Both the position numbers and the translations under genes were made by a program. From Mesorhizobium sp. M9A.F.Ca.ET.002.03.1.2 (GTDB taxonomy: Bacteria > Pseudomonadota > Alphaproteobacteria > Rhizobiales > Rhizobiaceae), in assembly GCF_003952365.1 (NCBI RefSeq), contig NZ_CP034443.1:6069001-6133000 (forward strand): DNA of 64,000 nt, in the 5' to 3' direction. Below are positions 1 to 8,519 of this stretch, piece by piece; the stretch's first letter is position 1; each line of letters opens with the position of its first letter. The notes beneath the pieces were generated by a model that saw only the letters and a program-made list of their open reading frames with translations, was not told the DNA's origin and did no database searches.

Positions 1-458
1 ATGTCGCCGGCAATCTTGCGGTTCAGCTCCTCTGGAAAGGGAGAGTTGATATCGTGGCTGCGCAATCCTGCCTCGATATGGGCGACAGGAATGCGCTTGT
101 AGAAGGCAGCCAGAGCCGCGGTCATCGCCGTGGTCGTGTCGCCTTGCACGAGGACGATATCGGGCTTTGCCTTCTCCAGCACTTCGGCCATGCCCAGGAG
201 CACGCGCGAGGTCACGTCGAACAACGTCTGGCCGGGCTGCATGACGTTGAGGTCATGATGCACCGGCAGGCCCGTCAGTTCGATAACCTGATCGACCATT
301 TCGCGATGCTGGCCGGTAATGCATGTCTCGGTAACGAACCCCGGATGGGCAAGCGCGGCACGCACCACCGGAAAGCATTTGAGCGCCTCCGGCCTCGTAC
401 CGAACACGATCAGCAATTTCTGCCTGAACGGCAGTTTAGGACGTGAAAGGACGTTCAT
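1..458 (-). CDS. wecB: UDP-N-acetylglucosamine 2-epimerase, partial (3' part beyond the window)
   Basis: The reverse-strand frame starts at ATG 458 and runs off the left edge with about 152 codons visible. It reads MNVLSRPKLPFRQKLLIVFG, then TRPEALKCFPVV, QGDTTTAMTAALAAFYK and HIEAGLRS. These are the hallmark N-terminal motifs of the non-hydrolysing UDP-GlcNAc 2-epimerases, which have a GT-B-like fold and make UDP-ManNAc for surface polysaccharides in the cytosol. About 60% of the usual ~375 residues is missing at the edge. It is divergent from the exopolysaccharide genes that follow, which fits a role in envelope polysaccharide supply. The family call is firm. The exact sugar pathway is inferred. 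Confidence 0.88.
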   Translation of the reverse strand, partial: MNVLSRPKLPFRQKLLIVFGTRPEALKCFPVVRAALAHPGFVTETCITGQHREMVDQVIELTGLPVHHDLNVMQPGQTLFDVTSRVLLGMAEVLEKAKPDIVLVQGDTTTAMTAALAAFYKRIPVAHIEAGLRSHDINSPFPEELNRKIAGD

Positions 459-659
459 TGCTGATCCTGGTCGCCAGAAGGCGTCGCGACCTGCTGATTA
501 TTCGCCACAAGAGCTATAATAGCGGCAGAAGCCGCCTTCGAGACCTTAAATCTTAATATATGATTAACAGACAAGCCCGCGCTCTCCCCGGGTAACTCTT
601 ATGAAAGACTAAACCGATAGGTATCCTGGCAGAGTAGTCTTGAAAAAGAATATATTCGA

Positions 660-2102
660 TTGACTAATATTTTAATCATCGGCCACGCCGACGGATCTCG
701 GCGCTGGGAAATCGAGCTTCTGGTGCGGTTGAAAGCGGCTGGTCACGTGGTTTCGAGTTGCCACGCATCGGCGCCTGCGCCTGTCGCACGCGGGCTTGAT
801 AAAGTGCTGGCGATCGAGAGCCGGCGCTTCGGTCCCTCACTGGCGAGCCGCTCCAAGCCGTTGCCGCCAGGCGATTCCGGTCCCGCCGATTTTGTAGTCG
901 ATCTCACGGGCACGGCCGCTGGACAAGGCGCGCCCGTCCTGACGCTCGAATTTTGCGGCCACGGCACCTTTCCCGCCGGTGTGGCCGAGATGCTGGCAAG
1001 CGGGCGTTTGCCGGAACTTGCCGTTCGCCTCGATGGCGTTGCAGTCGCCCGGGGGCGACCAATGCTCGGCGACCGGCTCTGGCTGTCTCGCAGCTGCAAC
1101 GACCTGCTCGCCGGGGCCATCTCGCTGGTTATGCAAAGCGTCACCCGTTATTCCGCGGGCGAACTTGTGCCAATTGCCGATAGCCCGGCGCCGCTCCTGA
1201 AGACCGGCGGTTTTGTCCGGCACTATCTGCCCTTTTTTTGCAGGGGGTTGGTCGATCGCGCCGCGCAAAAGATCAGGCTTGGACGACGCCCCTTCTATTG
1301 GCAGGTTGCGTATCGGCTGATCGACGGACCAGGTGTCGCCGAAACCGGGCAACTCGACGGTACGCCGTTCACCGTCCTCGCCGATGATGGCCAGCGATTC
1401 TACGCCGATCCCTTCGTCCTCGAGCGGGATGGCCGCCACTATCTGTTTGTCGAGGAATTTCCCTACGCTACGGGCCGCGGGGTGATTTCTGTCGCCGAAC
1501 TGGGCGACGATGGCAGGTTCAGCGTACCGAGGGTGGTGCTGGAGGAACCGCATCACCTGTCGTATCCGCAGGTGTTCGCTCACGCCGGCGAGACTTTCAT
1601 GATTCCTGAAAGTGGGGCAGCGCGCGAGCTTGTGCTCTATCGCGCGGCGCAGTTTCCAGATCGCTGGGTGCGCGACACCGTGCTGATGACGGACAAGGAT
1701 TTCAATGACGCCACGCTGCTCGAATCCGATGGGCGTTTCTGGCTGTTGGGGACGGAGCGGTTCGGTTACGGCAGCGCGTCGGATACGATGACGGTCTATT
1801 CAGCACCCTCGCTGCGCGGGCCATGGGTTGCGCATGCGCTCAATCCCATCGCCGTCGATCACTCGGCCACTCGGCCCGGCGGCGCCTTTATCCGCCAGGG
1901 CGATGGCCTGGTGCTGCCGGTGCAAAATGGGTCGAGAGCCTATGGCGGCGGTCTGGGGTTGATGCGGCTTGATCGGCTTGACGATTTCGATGTCCGTTTT
2001 GCGCCGCCCCGCCCGATCGGCGCGGGGCCGGCATGGGCTCGCACGGGCATCCACACGCTTAATCGCGCAGGCCGTGTCGAGGTTGTGGACAGTGCCGGCT
2101 GA
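660..2102 (+). CDS. Exopolysaccharide-cluster protein with formyltransferase-like N-terminus and beta-propeller domain
   Basis: A 480-residue cytosolic-looking protein with no signal peptide or membrane segment. Residues 1-190 begin MTNILIIGHADGSRRWEIEL and resemble the Rossmann-like N-terminus of methionyl-tRNA formyltransferase-type proteins. Residues ~215-470 contain repeated strands such as FYADPFVLERDGRHYLFVEE and GRFWLLGTERFGYG. That pattern is typical of the five-bladed propeller related to plant GIPC glucosamine transferase N-terminal domains and GH43-like proteins. The start is a TTG at 660 because no in-frame ATG precedes it. A role in modifying exopolysaccharide is inferred from context only. 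The biochemical function is unknown. Confidence 0.6.
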   Translation: MTNILIIGHADGSRRWEIELLVRLKAAGHVVSSCHASAPAPVARGLDKVLAIESRRFGPSLASRSKPLPPGDSGPADFVVDLTGTAAGQGAPVLTLEFCGHGTFPAGVAEMLASGRLPELAVRLDGVAVARGRPMLGDRLWLSRSCNDLLAGAISLVMQSVTRYSAGELVPIADSPAPLLKTGGFVRHYLPFFCRGLVDRAAQKIRLGRRPFYWQVAYRLIDGPGVAETGQLDGTPFTVLADDGQRFYADPFVLERDGRHYLFVEEFPYATGRGVISVAELGDDGRFSVPRVVLEEPHHLSYPQVFAHAGETFMIPESGAARELVLYRAAQFPDRWVRDTVLMTDKDFNDATLLESDGRFWLLGTERFGYGSASDTMTVYSAPSLRGPWVAHALNPIAVDHSATRPGGAFIRQGDGLVLPVQNGSRAYGGGLGLMRLDRLDDFDVRFAPPRPIGAGPAWARTGIHTLNRAGRVEVVDSAG

Positions 2103-2120
2103 CGCGTCTGGAGCCTGTGC

Positions 2121-3434
2121 TTATCCGAGCCGATCCAGTCTCGGCGCGGATGCGGCCCCGACCGAAGACGTACCCACGGCCTGGTTTCTATACGGCGCGT
2201 TTCTATAGGCAAGCAGCAGCACCACGATTATCGTGATCTCCGGCGATTTTGACGAGAGCGCGTTATTCGACAGCGCGGCAAGCAGGAACGTCATGGTGCC
2301 GACCCATGCAGGCAGCGGCGCCGCGCGCAGCAGCCGAAAAACGAACCAGAATATCAGCACGGTAAAGAGCACGGCTATGGGCAGGCCGAAGAGCATGATG
2401 ATGACCACCGGCGCGCTCTCGATGTAGGGCAGATGCAGCTTCTCGTTGACGATCGCCAGAAGGTCGTCGACGTTCATGCCAAACAGGATGTCTTTCCAGC
2501 TGACAAGCCCGAACACCTGGTAGATCGTCACCCGCGCCATGAAATTTTCGTCAAAGATCGTGTTGCCGAATCGATTCAGCAGCCCGCCCGAAAACAGTAT
2601 GGCCACCAGCGCCGCGCCGCCCGCCAGGGCGAACAGCAGCACGACGGCCTTGGCCTGCCGCTGGTGCCTGGGGGTCAGGCGCGGCCAAGGCACGAACATC
2701 AGCAGAATGAGGGTTTCTCCGGCAGCGAGCATCAGGGCGGCGCGAGCGCCTGACGCAGCACAACCGACGAGCAATACGAGGATCGATGCCACCCGCACCC
2801 AAATGCGCCAGTGCGTCAGCGGTACGAATCCAATGGCTGTGGCGCAGAGCGCACCCAATGCCAGCGGGTGCGCCGATAGGCCGATTGGCCTGAACTGCAG
2901 TTCCCTGAGACCGTAAGGCAGAAATCGATGTTGAGTCACCGCTTCGATCGTGCCGATCACAGCGCTGAGGATCACCATTCCAAGCACCACGTCACCCAAC
3001 GCCCGCCGCACATCCGCGTTCAAGGCCAGCATCAACAGGCCCGCGGCGCCCGCCACCAGATAGGTATCGATGATGAACCCGGAGGAGCCCGCCCGGCCGG
3101 TGATGAACAGATAAGGCACCAGCGCGAACATCAGCGCGGAATAAAGCAGCAAAGCCTTGAATATTCCGATTTCGTCGCCCTGCAGCAGAAATGGCCGGCT
3201 GAAAAGAACGAGAGGAAGCAGCAGAAAGATAGCATAGGTGCCGAAATGCAGTTTCTCGTAGAACGAGCCTCCCTGGGCCGTATAGTCGACGACCATGTTC
3301 ATCATCTGCGGTGACACGGTGAAGCGGAGCAGGAACGCAAAGGCTGCGGATAGGAAAAACAGAAGCGACAGCGCGTTCTGACGACGCGCCTGGCTGGACA
3401 ACAATCGTTCCGATGCGGCAGCAGGATAGCTCAT
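2121..3434 (-). CDS. VpsF-like / O-antigen-ligase-like polysaccharide polymerase, multipass membrane protein
   Basis: A 437-residue, very hydrophobic protein with roughly ten to twelve predicted membrane helices, for example LSLLFFLSAAFAFLLRF, YAIFLLLPLVLF and AVLFTVLIFWFVFRLL. It has a large loop in the C-terminal half containing FGMNVDDLLAIVNEK. This layout, and its position beside a Wzz-like protein and a glycosyltransferase, fit the VpsF/Wzy/WaaL family of polymerases or ligases that act at the periplasmic face of the inner membrane. It converges with the preceding gene with an 18-nt gap. Whether it polymerises or ligates cannot be decided from sequence. Confidence 0.72.
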   Translation of the reverse strand: MSYPAAASERLLSSQARRQNALSLLFFLSAAFAFLLRFTVSPQMMNMVVDYTAQGGSFYEKLHFGTYAIFLLLPLVLFSRPFLLQGDEIGIFKALLLYSALMFALVPYLFITGRAGSSGFIIDTYLVAGAAGLLMLALNADVRRALGDVVLGMVILSAVIGTIEAVTQHRFLPYGLRELQFRPIGLSAHPLALGALCATAIGFVPLTHWRIWVRVASILVLLVGCAASGARAALMLAAGETLILLMFVPWPRLTPRHQRQAKAVVLLFALAGGAALVAILFSGGLLNRFGNTIFDENFMARVTIYQVFGLVSWKDILFGMNVDDLLAIVNEKLHLPYIESAPVVIIMLFGLPIAVLFTVLIFWFVFRLLRAAPLPAWVGTMTFLLAALSNNALSSKSPEITIIVVLLLAYRNAPYRNQAVGTSSVGAASAPRLDRLG

Positions 3435-3605
3435 GGCCGATCCAGGTGAAGGTATTCAAACGGCATTCTGGCCAACGAGGTCCATTCACGGGTCCGCCGA
3501 ACGGACGCGGCGCGTGAATCGGCAAAATATGCCAACTTGGAAAATGAGATGTTAACGATCTTTCTGTAGTGCTGGCCCGCGTAGCGAATAACAAGAGTTG
3601 GCATC

Positions 3606-5171
3606 ATGTCCGCCGCTTCCGGCACTCCCCCTCCCTCTGCGGCGGATTCCGATATCAGCGCACTTGAGCGGATCGCCAATGCGCGGCGCGCCAGCAGGGC
3701 AAGGCTGCATCAAAATGCCCCGGCCACGGCACGCATCTCCGCACCTGTCGTGGCGCACACACCCGATCCGGTCCCTACGGTGACGCTCGACAAGATCGGC
3801 GATTTCCTCGAGCTCGATTTTCGCCGCCTGTTTGTCTGGCTGCGTGCCGGCCTCGTCATGGCATGCATGCTGGCAGTGGCCGGCGGCGTCATCGGCGCCG
3901 CCTATGGGTTGCTGAGCAAACAGCGTTTTACCGTCGCGACGGAAATCCTTATCAATCCCGCCAATTTGCAGGTTGTGGAAAACGATCTCTACTCGCAGCC
4001 GGGCCAGATCGACGGCCAAATACTCAACGCGCGCAGCAAGCAGCGCATCTTGACCTCGGGCAACGTGCTTGCACGTGTCGTGGACGAACTCGGCCTGGCC
4101 AACGATCCGGAGTTTTACGACCCGGACCGGAGCGCCTCGGCGTCTGGCGCTGGGGTGAGTGGCACCAAGTCCGATCCGAAGCTTATCGCCCAGAAGAGCC
4201 TGGCGGAGCGGGTCGACGTCTCCGCGGATGAAACGTCGTTCGTCACAACCCTCTCGGTATCGGCGCAAACCACCGGCAAGGCGATCCTGATCTCGCAAGC
4301 CATGGTCAAGGCTTTTCAGGAGGAACTGGCCAAGGCCGAGGCTGCTGGCGCCAGCCGTGCCGCGGCTGCTCTTGATGGCCGGCTCGGCCAACTCAAGCGC
4401 GACGTGCAGGCGGCAGAAGAGAAGGTCGAGAGCTACAGGCGCAGCCACAATTTGTCCTCCAGCAATGGCCAGCTTGTCAGCTCGCAGACGATGACGCAGC
4501 TCAATAGCGAAATTGTAGAGGCGCAATCGCGCGCAATCGCCGCGCAGGCAAGTTACGACGCCTTGGTTGCCTCCGGCGTCAATGGGGCTAACCCTGACCC
4601 CACGGTTTCGGAAGCGCTCGCCGTGCTGCGCGACAAGGCAAACGGCCTGCGGCAGCAAATCGATTCACAGTCCATGACCTTTGGTCCGCGCCACCCGACG
4701 ATCGTCAGGCTGAGGACAGAATTCGAAACCGTCAGTTCTCAACTCAGGGCCGAGTTCTCCCGCACGATCGGCACGGCAAAAGCCAGCCTTGATAGGGCCA
4801 AGGCTTCATTGGCTTCTCTCAACGCCAAGATGAACGATCTGAAGGGCAATGTTTTCACCGACAGCGAGTCCCAGGTCGCCCTGCGTGAGCTTGAACGCGA
4901 CGCCGCCTCGAGAAGGGCGGTCTACGAAAGCTTCCTGTCACGCGCGCGCCAAATCACCGAGCGCGAGCAGATCGACACCACGAATGTGCAGGTGATTTCC
5001 ACCGCGGTGCCGCCAAAGGGGCGCTCGTGGCCGCCACGCACCCCCCTGGTGGCCGGCATGGGAGCCTTCGCCGGCTTTGCTCTAGGCATGCTGCTCGCCA
5101 TTGCCATGGGCATCGTGCGCGACATGCGCCAGCCGCCGAATCGATCAGGCATCGGCGTCGGCCGAGCCTGA
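3606..5171 (+). CDS. Wzz/GumC-type polysaccharide chain-length protein lacking the tyrosine kinase domain
   Basis: A 521-residue protein. Residues 1-75 are cytoplasmic, followed by one membrane segment at ~83-105 (VMACMLAVAGGVIGAAYGLL). Then comes a Wzz domain (FTVATEILINPANLQVV), a long coiled-coil periplasmic region (~240-430) and a second membrane segment at ~485-510. The conserved pre-TM proline motif is present as VSTAVPPKGRSWPP-like sequence (VISTAVPPKGRSWPPR). No Walker A follows the second segment, so this is a GumC/ExoP-N type without the BY-kinase module. It sets chain length or links the inner-membrane polymerase to export. The next gene begins 8 nt downstream, indicating an operon. 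Confidence 0.85.
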   Translation: MSAASGTPPPSAADSDISALERIANARRASRARLHQNAPATARISAPVVAHTPDPVPTVTLDKIGDFLELDFRRLFVWLRAGLVMACMLAVAGGVIGAAYGLLSKQRFTVATEILINPANLQVVENDLYSQPGQIDGQILNARSKQRILTSGNVLARVVDELGLANDPEFYDPDRSASASGAGVSGTKSDPKLIAQKSLAERVDVSADETSFVTTLSVSAQTTGKAILISQAMVKAFQEELAKAEAAGASRAAAALDGRLGQLKRDVQAAEEKVESYRRSHNLSSSNGQLVSSQTMTQLNSEIVEAQSRAIAAQASYDALVASGVNGANPDPTVSEALAVLRDKANGLRQQIDSQSMTFGPRHPTIVRLRTEFETVSSQLRAEFSRTIGTAKASLDRAKASLASLNAKMNDLKGNVFTDSESQVALRELERDAASRRAVYESFLSRARQITEREQIDTTNVQVISTAVPPKGRSWPPRTPLVAGMGAFAGFALGMLLAIAMGIVRDMRQPPNRSGIGVGRA

Positions 5172-5179
5172 ATCCAGGC

Positions 5180-6286
5180 ATGCCAAAGCGCATCGTCTTT
5201 CACATTGCCAGCCTCAGGGGCGGCGGCGCCGAGCGTGTCTTCGTCCTCATGGCAAATGAATTGGCGTCCCGTGGGCACGATGTCACGCTTTTTACCTGGA
5301 ACGCGGAAGGACCTAACGCTGCGCTGCGCTCGCCTGCCGTGCATCTGGTCGATTTCGGCCTTCCCATCCGGGGCGAGGGTTATGGCAAATGGGCAACGCT
5401 GAAAGGCGTCGTGCGAAGCGCACGTCTGTTCAACCGCCTTGGTCCCCATGCGGTCTACAGCGCCCCGGAATTTGCCAATCTGGTCGTGGCGCTGGCGCTT
5501 CTGCTGGCACGCAGCCGAGCGAGGTTCTTTCCAAGTTTCCACGCAGCCGCCTCACTGCCTTCCAGCGGTCTCGGCGCAAGAATTGCGGTCTGGTTTTCCA
5601 CGCTGGTTGCAGCGCGCGCAACCAAAGCCATCGCCGTCTCAGTGGGTGTCGGCCGCGATATCGTCGCCCGCGGCTTCCCCAGATCCAAGGTTGTCGTCAT
5701 CAACAACCCGCTGCCGCCGGCCGTGGCGCTCCAGGGACATTCCCATGCCTGGCAGGCAAAGCTGGCGACGATGGGCGATGGGCCGGTCATCGCCACCGCC
5801 GGACGCCTGGTGCCGGTCAAGGATCATCGGACTTTGCTCCGGGCCTTCGCTATCCTGCGCGCCGGCCGCCGCGCTCGGCTTGTCATCTTCGGCGAAGGCC
5901 CGCTGGCTGCCGAGTTGCGCGCCTATGCCCAGGAATCCGGTATGGGCGCCGATGTGCTGCTTGCTGGCTACGTCAACGATCCCGCAGCCTGCTACGCTGC
6001 AGCCGACCTGTTCGTCCTTTCCTCCACGAGCGAGGGCTTTGGCAATGTGTTGGTCGAGGCGATGGCTGCTGGTGTGCCCGTGGTCTCCACGGATGCGCCG
6101 CATGGCCCGCGCGAAATTCTCGGTGACAGTCGTTTCGGCGCCTTGGTGCCGGTTGGCGACGCCGCGGCCCTGGCAAAGGCGATGGCTGAGATGCTGGACG
6201 ACCCCACTTCGGACGCGATCCTGAAAAGCAGGGCTGCGGATTTCGAAGTTGAAAAGATCGGGGATCGATACGAAGCTTTGCTCTAG
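5180..6286 (+). CDS. Glycosyltransferase family 4
   Basis: A 368-residue GT-B fold protein. The start chosen is ATG 5180, nine bases after the previous gene's last codon, because MPKRIVFHIASLRGGGAERV is the classic GT4 N-terminus. The longer upstream frame overlaps the previous gene. The C-terminal domain shows the nucleotide-sugar motif EGFGNVLVEAMAAGVPVV with the E-x7-E pair, preceded by VIATAGRLVPVKDH. It probably adds one sugar of the exopolysaccharide repeat unit at the cytosolic membrane face. Donor and acceptor are unknown. It forms an operon with the Wzz-like gene. Confidence 0.88.
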   Translation: MPKRIVFHIASLRGGGAERVFVLMANELASRGHDVTLFTWNAEGPNAALRSPAVHLVDFGLPIRGEGYGKWATLKGVVRSARLFNRLGPHAVYSAPEFANLVVALALLLARSRARFFPSFHAAASLPSSGLGARIAVWFSTLVAARATKAIAVSVGVGRDIVARGFPRSKVVVINNPLPPAVALQGHSHAWQAKLATMGDGPVIATAGRLVPVKDHRTLLRAFAILRAGRRARLVIFGEGPLAAELRAYAQESGMGADVLLAGYVNDPAACYAAADLFVLSSTSEGFGNVLVEAMAAGVPVVSTDAPHGPREILGDSRFGALVPVGDAAALAKAMAEMLDDPTSDAILKSRAADFEVEKIGDRYEALL

Positions 6287-6369
6287 CCAGGGAACAAGCT
6301 CGTCTTTGAGCCTTGCTTTCGGATGAGAGGCAAAGCGGATATGGCGGTTCCTTCTGATGGAGTGGTCGA

Positions 6370-7572
6370 ATGAGACATGTGTGGCGTTGGTTCGGCCCGG
6401 TCGACAAGGTGACGATCGCGGACGCGCGTCAAGCCGGTGCGCAAGGCATCGTCTCGGCCCTTCACCACGTTCCTTACGGCGCCGTCTGGCTGCCCGCCGA
6501 AATCGGAAGACGTCAGCGCGAAGTTGCATCTTTGCCGGATGGAAGCGCAAGCGATCTGAACTGGGAGGTCGTAGAGAGCCTGCCGGTTTCCGAAGCGATC
6601 AAGACGCAGGTCGGCGAATGGCGGAGCCATATAGCCAACTACAGGACATCACTGGAAAACCTGGCGCGGGCCGGCATTTCCGTCGTCTGCTACAATTTCA
6701 TGCCTGTGCTCGATTGGACCCGCACCGATCTTACCTGGCGCCTGCCGCATGGCGGCACCACCATGCGCTTCGATCTGGTCGACTTCGCCGCATTCGACAT
6801 CCATATCCTGAGACGCAAAGGGGCGCTCGGCGATTACACGCCGGAGCTCGTCTCCAAGGCGGAGCGACGACACGCGCAGATGGATGACGTTGAACGCAGG
6901 ATTCTGGCAAGAAGCGTCAATTCCGGTCTGCCAGGATCGACCGAAGACACGTCTCTCGACGGTCTCGCGGCTCAACTGTCACGCTATGACCACATCGATG
7001 CAACAATCCTGCGCCGGCATTTCGTCGACTTCCTGGCGGAGGTCGTGCCTACGGCCGAACACCTCGGTCTGCGTCTCTGCTGCCACCCGGACGATCCGCC
7101 GTTTCCGCTGCTGGGCCTGCCGCGCGTCATGTCGACCGAGGCCGACTACAGGTACATCCTGGACGCAATCGACAGCCCGGCCAACGGGGCGACACTGTGC
7201 ACGGGGTCGCTCGGCGCAAGACCGGATAATGATCTGCCGGGCATGATCGGGCGGCTGGGGCCAAGAATCCATTTCGCGCATCTGCGCAATGTGCGCAAGG
7301 AAGAGCCGGGCATCCCCTGCTCTTTCCATGAGGACGAGCATCTTGCCGGCGACACCGACATGGTGGCGGTGGTGGCGGCGCTGCTCCACGAGGAGGCGCG
7401 GCGCAGGAAGGAAGGACGCCCGGACGCCGTCATCCCGATGCGCCCCGATCATGGCCAGGACATCCTCGATGACCTGATGCGTGGCGCCCAGCCCGGCTAT
7501 CCGGCCATCGGTCGGCTCAAGGGGCTGGCCGAGCTCCGCGGCGTCGAACATGCCATTCGCAAGGCGACATAA
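6370..7572 (+). CDS. uxuA: Mannonate dehydratase
   Basis: A 400-residue protein, matching the ~395 residues usual for UxuA. It carries the family signatures MRHVWRWFGPVDKVTIADAR at the N-terminus, GISVVCYNFMPVLDWTRTD, GLRLCCHPDDPP (metal and substrate site) and IHFAHLRNV near the C-terminus. The enzyme dehydrates D-mannonate to 2-keto-3-deoxy-D-gluconate in hexuronate catabolism. It stands without other ux genes, downstream of the polysaccharide cluster. A role in recycling glucuronate from polymer turnover is possible but inferred. Confidence 0.95.
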   Translation: MRHVWRWFGPVDKVTIADARQAGAQGIVSALHHVPYGAVWLPAEIGRRQREVASLPDGSASDLNWEVVESLPVSEAIKTQVGEWRSHIANYRTSLENLARAGISVVCYNFMPVLDWTRTDLTWRLPHGGTTMRFDLVDFAAFDIHILRRKGALGDYTPELVSKAERRHAQMDDVERRILARSVNSGLPGSTEDTSLDGLAAQLSRYDHIDATILRRHFVDFLAEVVPTAEHLGLRLCCHPDDPPFPLLGLPRVMSTEADYRYILDAIDSPANGATLCTGSLGARPDNDLPGMIGRLGPRIHFAHLRNVRKEEPGIPCSFHEDEHLAGDTDMVAVVAALLHEEARRRKEGRPDAVIPMRPDHGQDILDDLMRGAQPGYPAIGRLKGLAELRGVEHAIRKAT

Positions 7573-7650
7573 GCTTCATTCGCTGCGAACGATCTCGTGG
7601 CATGTCTGCATGGGAGATGGATGCTGCAGAAGCCGAGTGTCCTCCTCAAG

Positions 7651-7688
7651 CCGATGTTCCATATGGGCCGATGTTCCATGTGGAAACA
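7651..7688. promoter_or_regulatory. Repeated TTCCA-type operator candidate
   Basis: Two direct copies of CGATGTTCCATRTGG lie 19 bp apart. The second contains the perfect 12-bp palindrome TTCCATGTGGAA (7674-7685). IclR- and KdgR-like regulators bind sites of this shape. No regulator gene is adjacent, so the owner is unknown. It sits about 95 bp upstream of the VOC gene and about 80 bp after uxuA. Confidence 0.3.
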
Positions 7689-7782
7689 AAAAGGCCGCGG
7701 TGCGTTAGCCGTGGGCTGCTTCGAAAGAGAGCGGGCGGGGAAACAAGGCCGGAATTCGGCTTCAAAAGCGAAAGGACACGCA

Positions 7783-8256
7783 ATGGCAAAGAACACGATT
7801 TTCCTCTGGTACGACAAGGACGCCGAGGCTGCTGCCCGCTTCTACGCCGAGACCTTTCCCGACAGCGCGGTGGGTGCCATCACCCATGCTCCCAGTGACT
7901 ACCCGTCCGGCAAGGAGGGCGACGTGTTGATGGTCGAATTCACCGTTGCCGGCGTCGCTTGTGTCGGCCTCAACGGCGGTCCCGCATTTAGACATAGCGA
8001 AGCCTTCTCGTTCCAGATCGCCACCGACGACCAGCACGAAACCGACCGCTACTGGAACGCGATCGTCGGCAATGGCGGCCAAGAGAGCGCCTGCGGCTGG
8101 TGCAAGGACAAGTGGGGCGTCTGCTGGCAAATCACGCCGCGCGTGCTGACCGAGGCGATGGCGGCCGGCGGCGAGGAAGCAAAGCGCGCGTTTGGTGCGA
8201 TGATGACCATGAAGAAAATCGACGTCGCCGCGATCGAGGCGGCACGGCGCGGTTAA
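7783..8256 (+). CDS. VOC/PhnB-like (glyoxalase superfamily) protein
   Basis: A 157-residue single-domain protein starting at ATG 7783 (MAKNTIFLWYDKDAEAAARF). The upstream in-frame extension has no family similarity and no better ribosome site. Motifs such as FYAETFPDSAVGAI, GLNGGPAFRHSEAFSFQI and the C-terminal GWCKDKWGVCWQITPRVL are typical of the 3-demethylubiquinone-methyltransferase-like PhnB branch of the vicinal oxygen chelate superfamily. Members are usually small cytosolic dimers of uncertain activity. Monocistronic. The specific reaction cannot be predicted. Confidence 0.85.
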   Translation: MAKNTIFLWYDKDAEAAARFYAETFPDSAVGAITHAPSDYPSGKEGDVLMVEFTVAGVACVGLNGGPAFRHSEAFSFQIATDDQHETDRYWNAIVGNGGQESACGWCKDKWGVCWQITPRVLTEAMAAGGEEAKRAFGAMMTMKKIDVAAIEAARRG

Positions 8257-8519
8257 TGGACTCACCAATCATCGCTGAACGCAGGTCTGCAGCGGTCTCT
8301 GCTTGCGCCCCCGTCCACCGCATGAGGTGGGCCGGCCTCGCCGCCGTGGGAGGAGTGCGCTTACCAAGAGAATCCCACCGGGACGGCTTCGCCCCGGGAC
8401 AAAATCACGGAGTAATCCCAAGACATCGGCGCCTGTCTCAAAAAATACGGGCTTGCGCTGACGGTGGAACGTGCGGCTAGTATGCGTCGTCAGATCATTG
8501 GACTTCGAAAGGCCAAGCA

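Noticed and set aside
3606..5171. Full Wzc/ExoP bacterial tyrosine kinase
   Set aside because: The protein ends shortly after the second membrane segment and has no Walker A/B or Tyr-rich tail.
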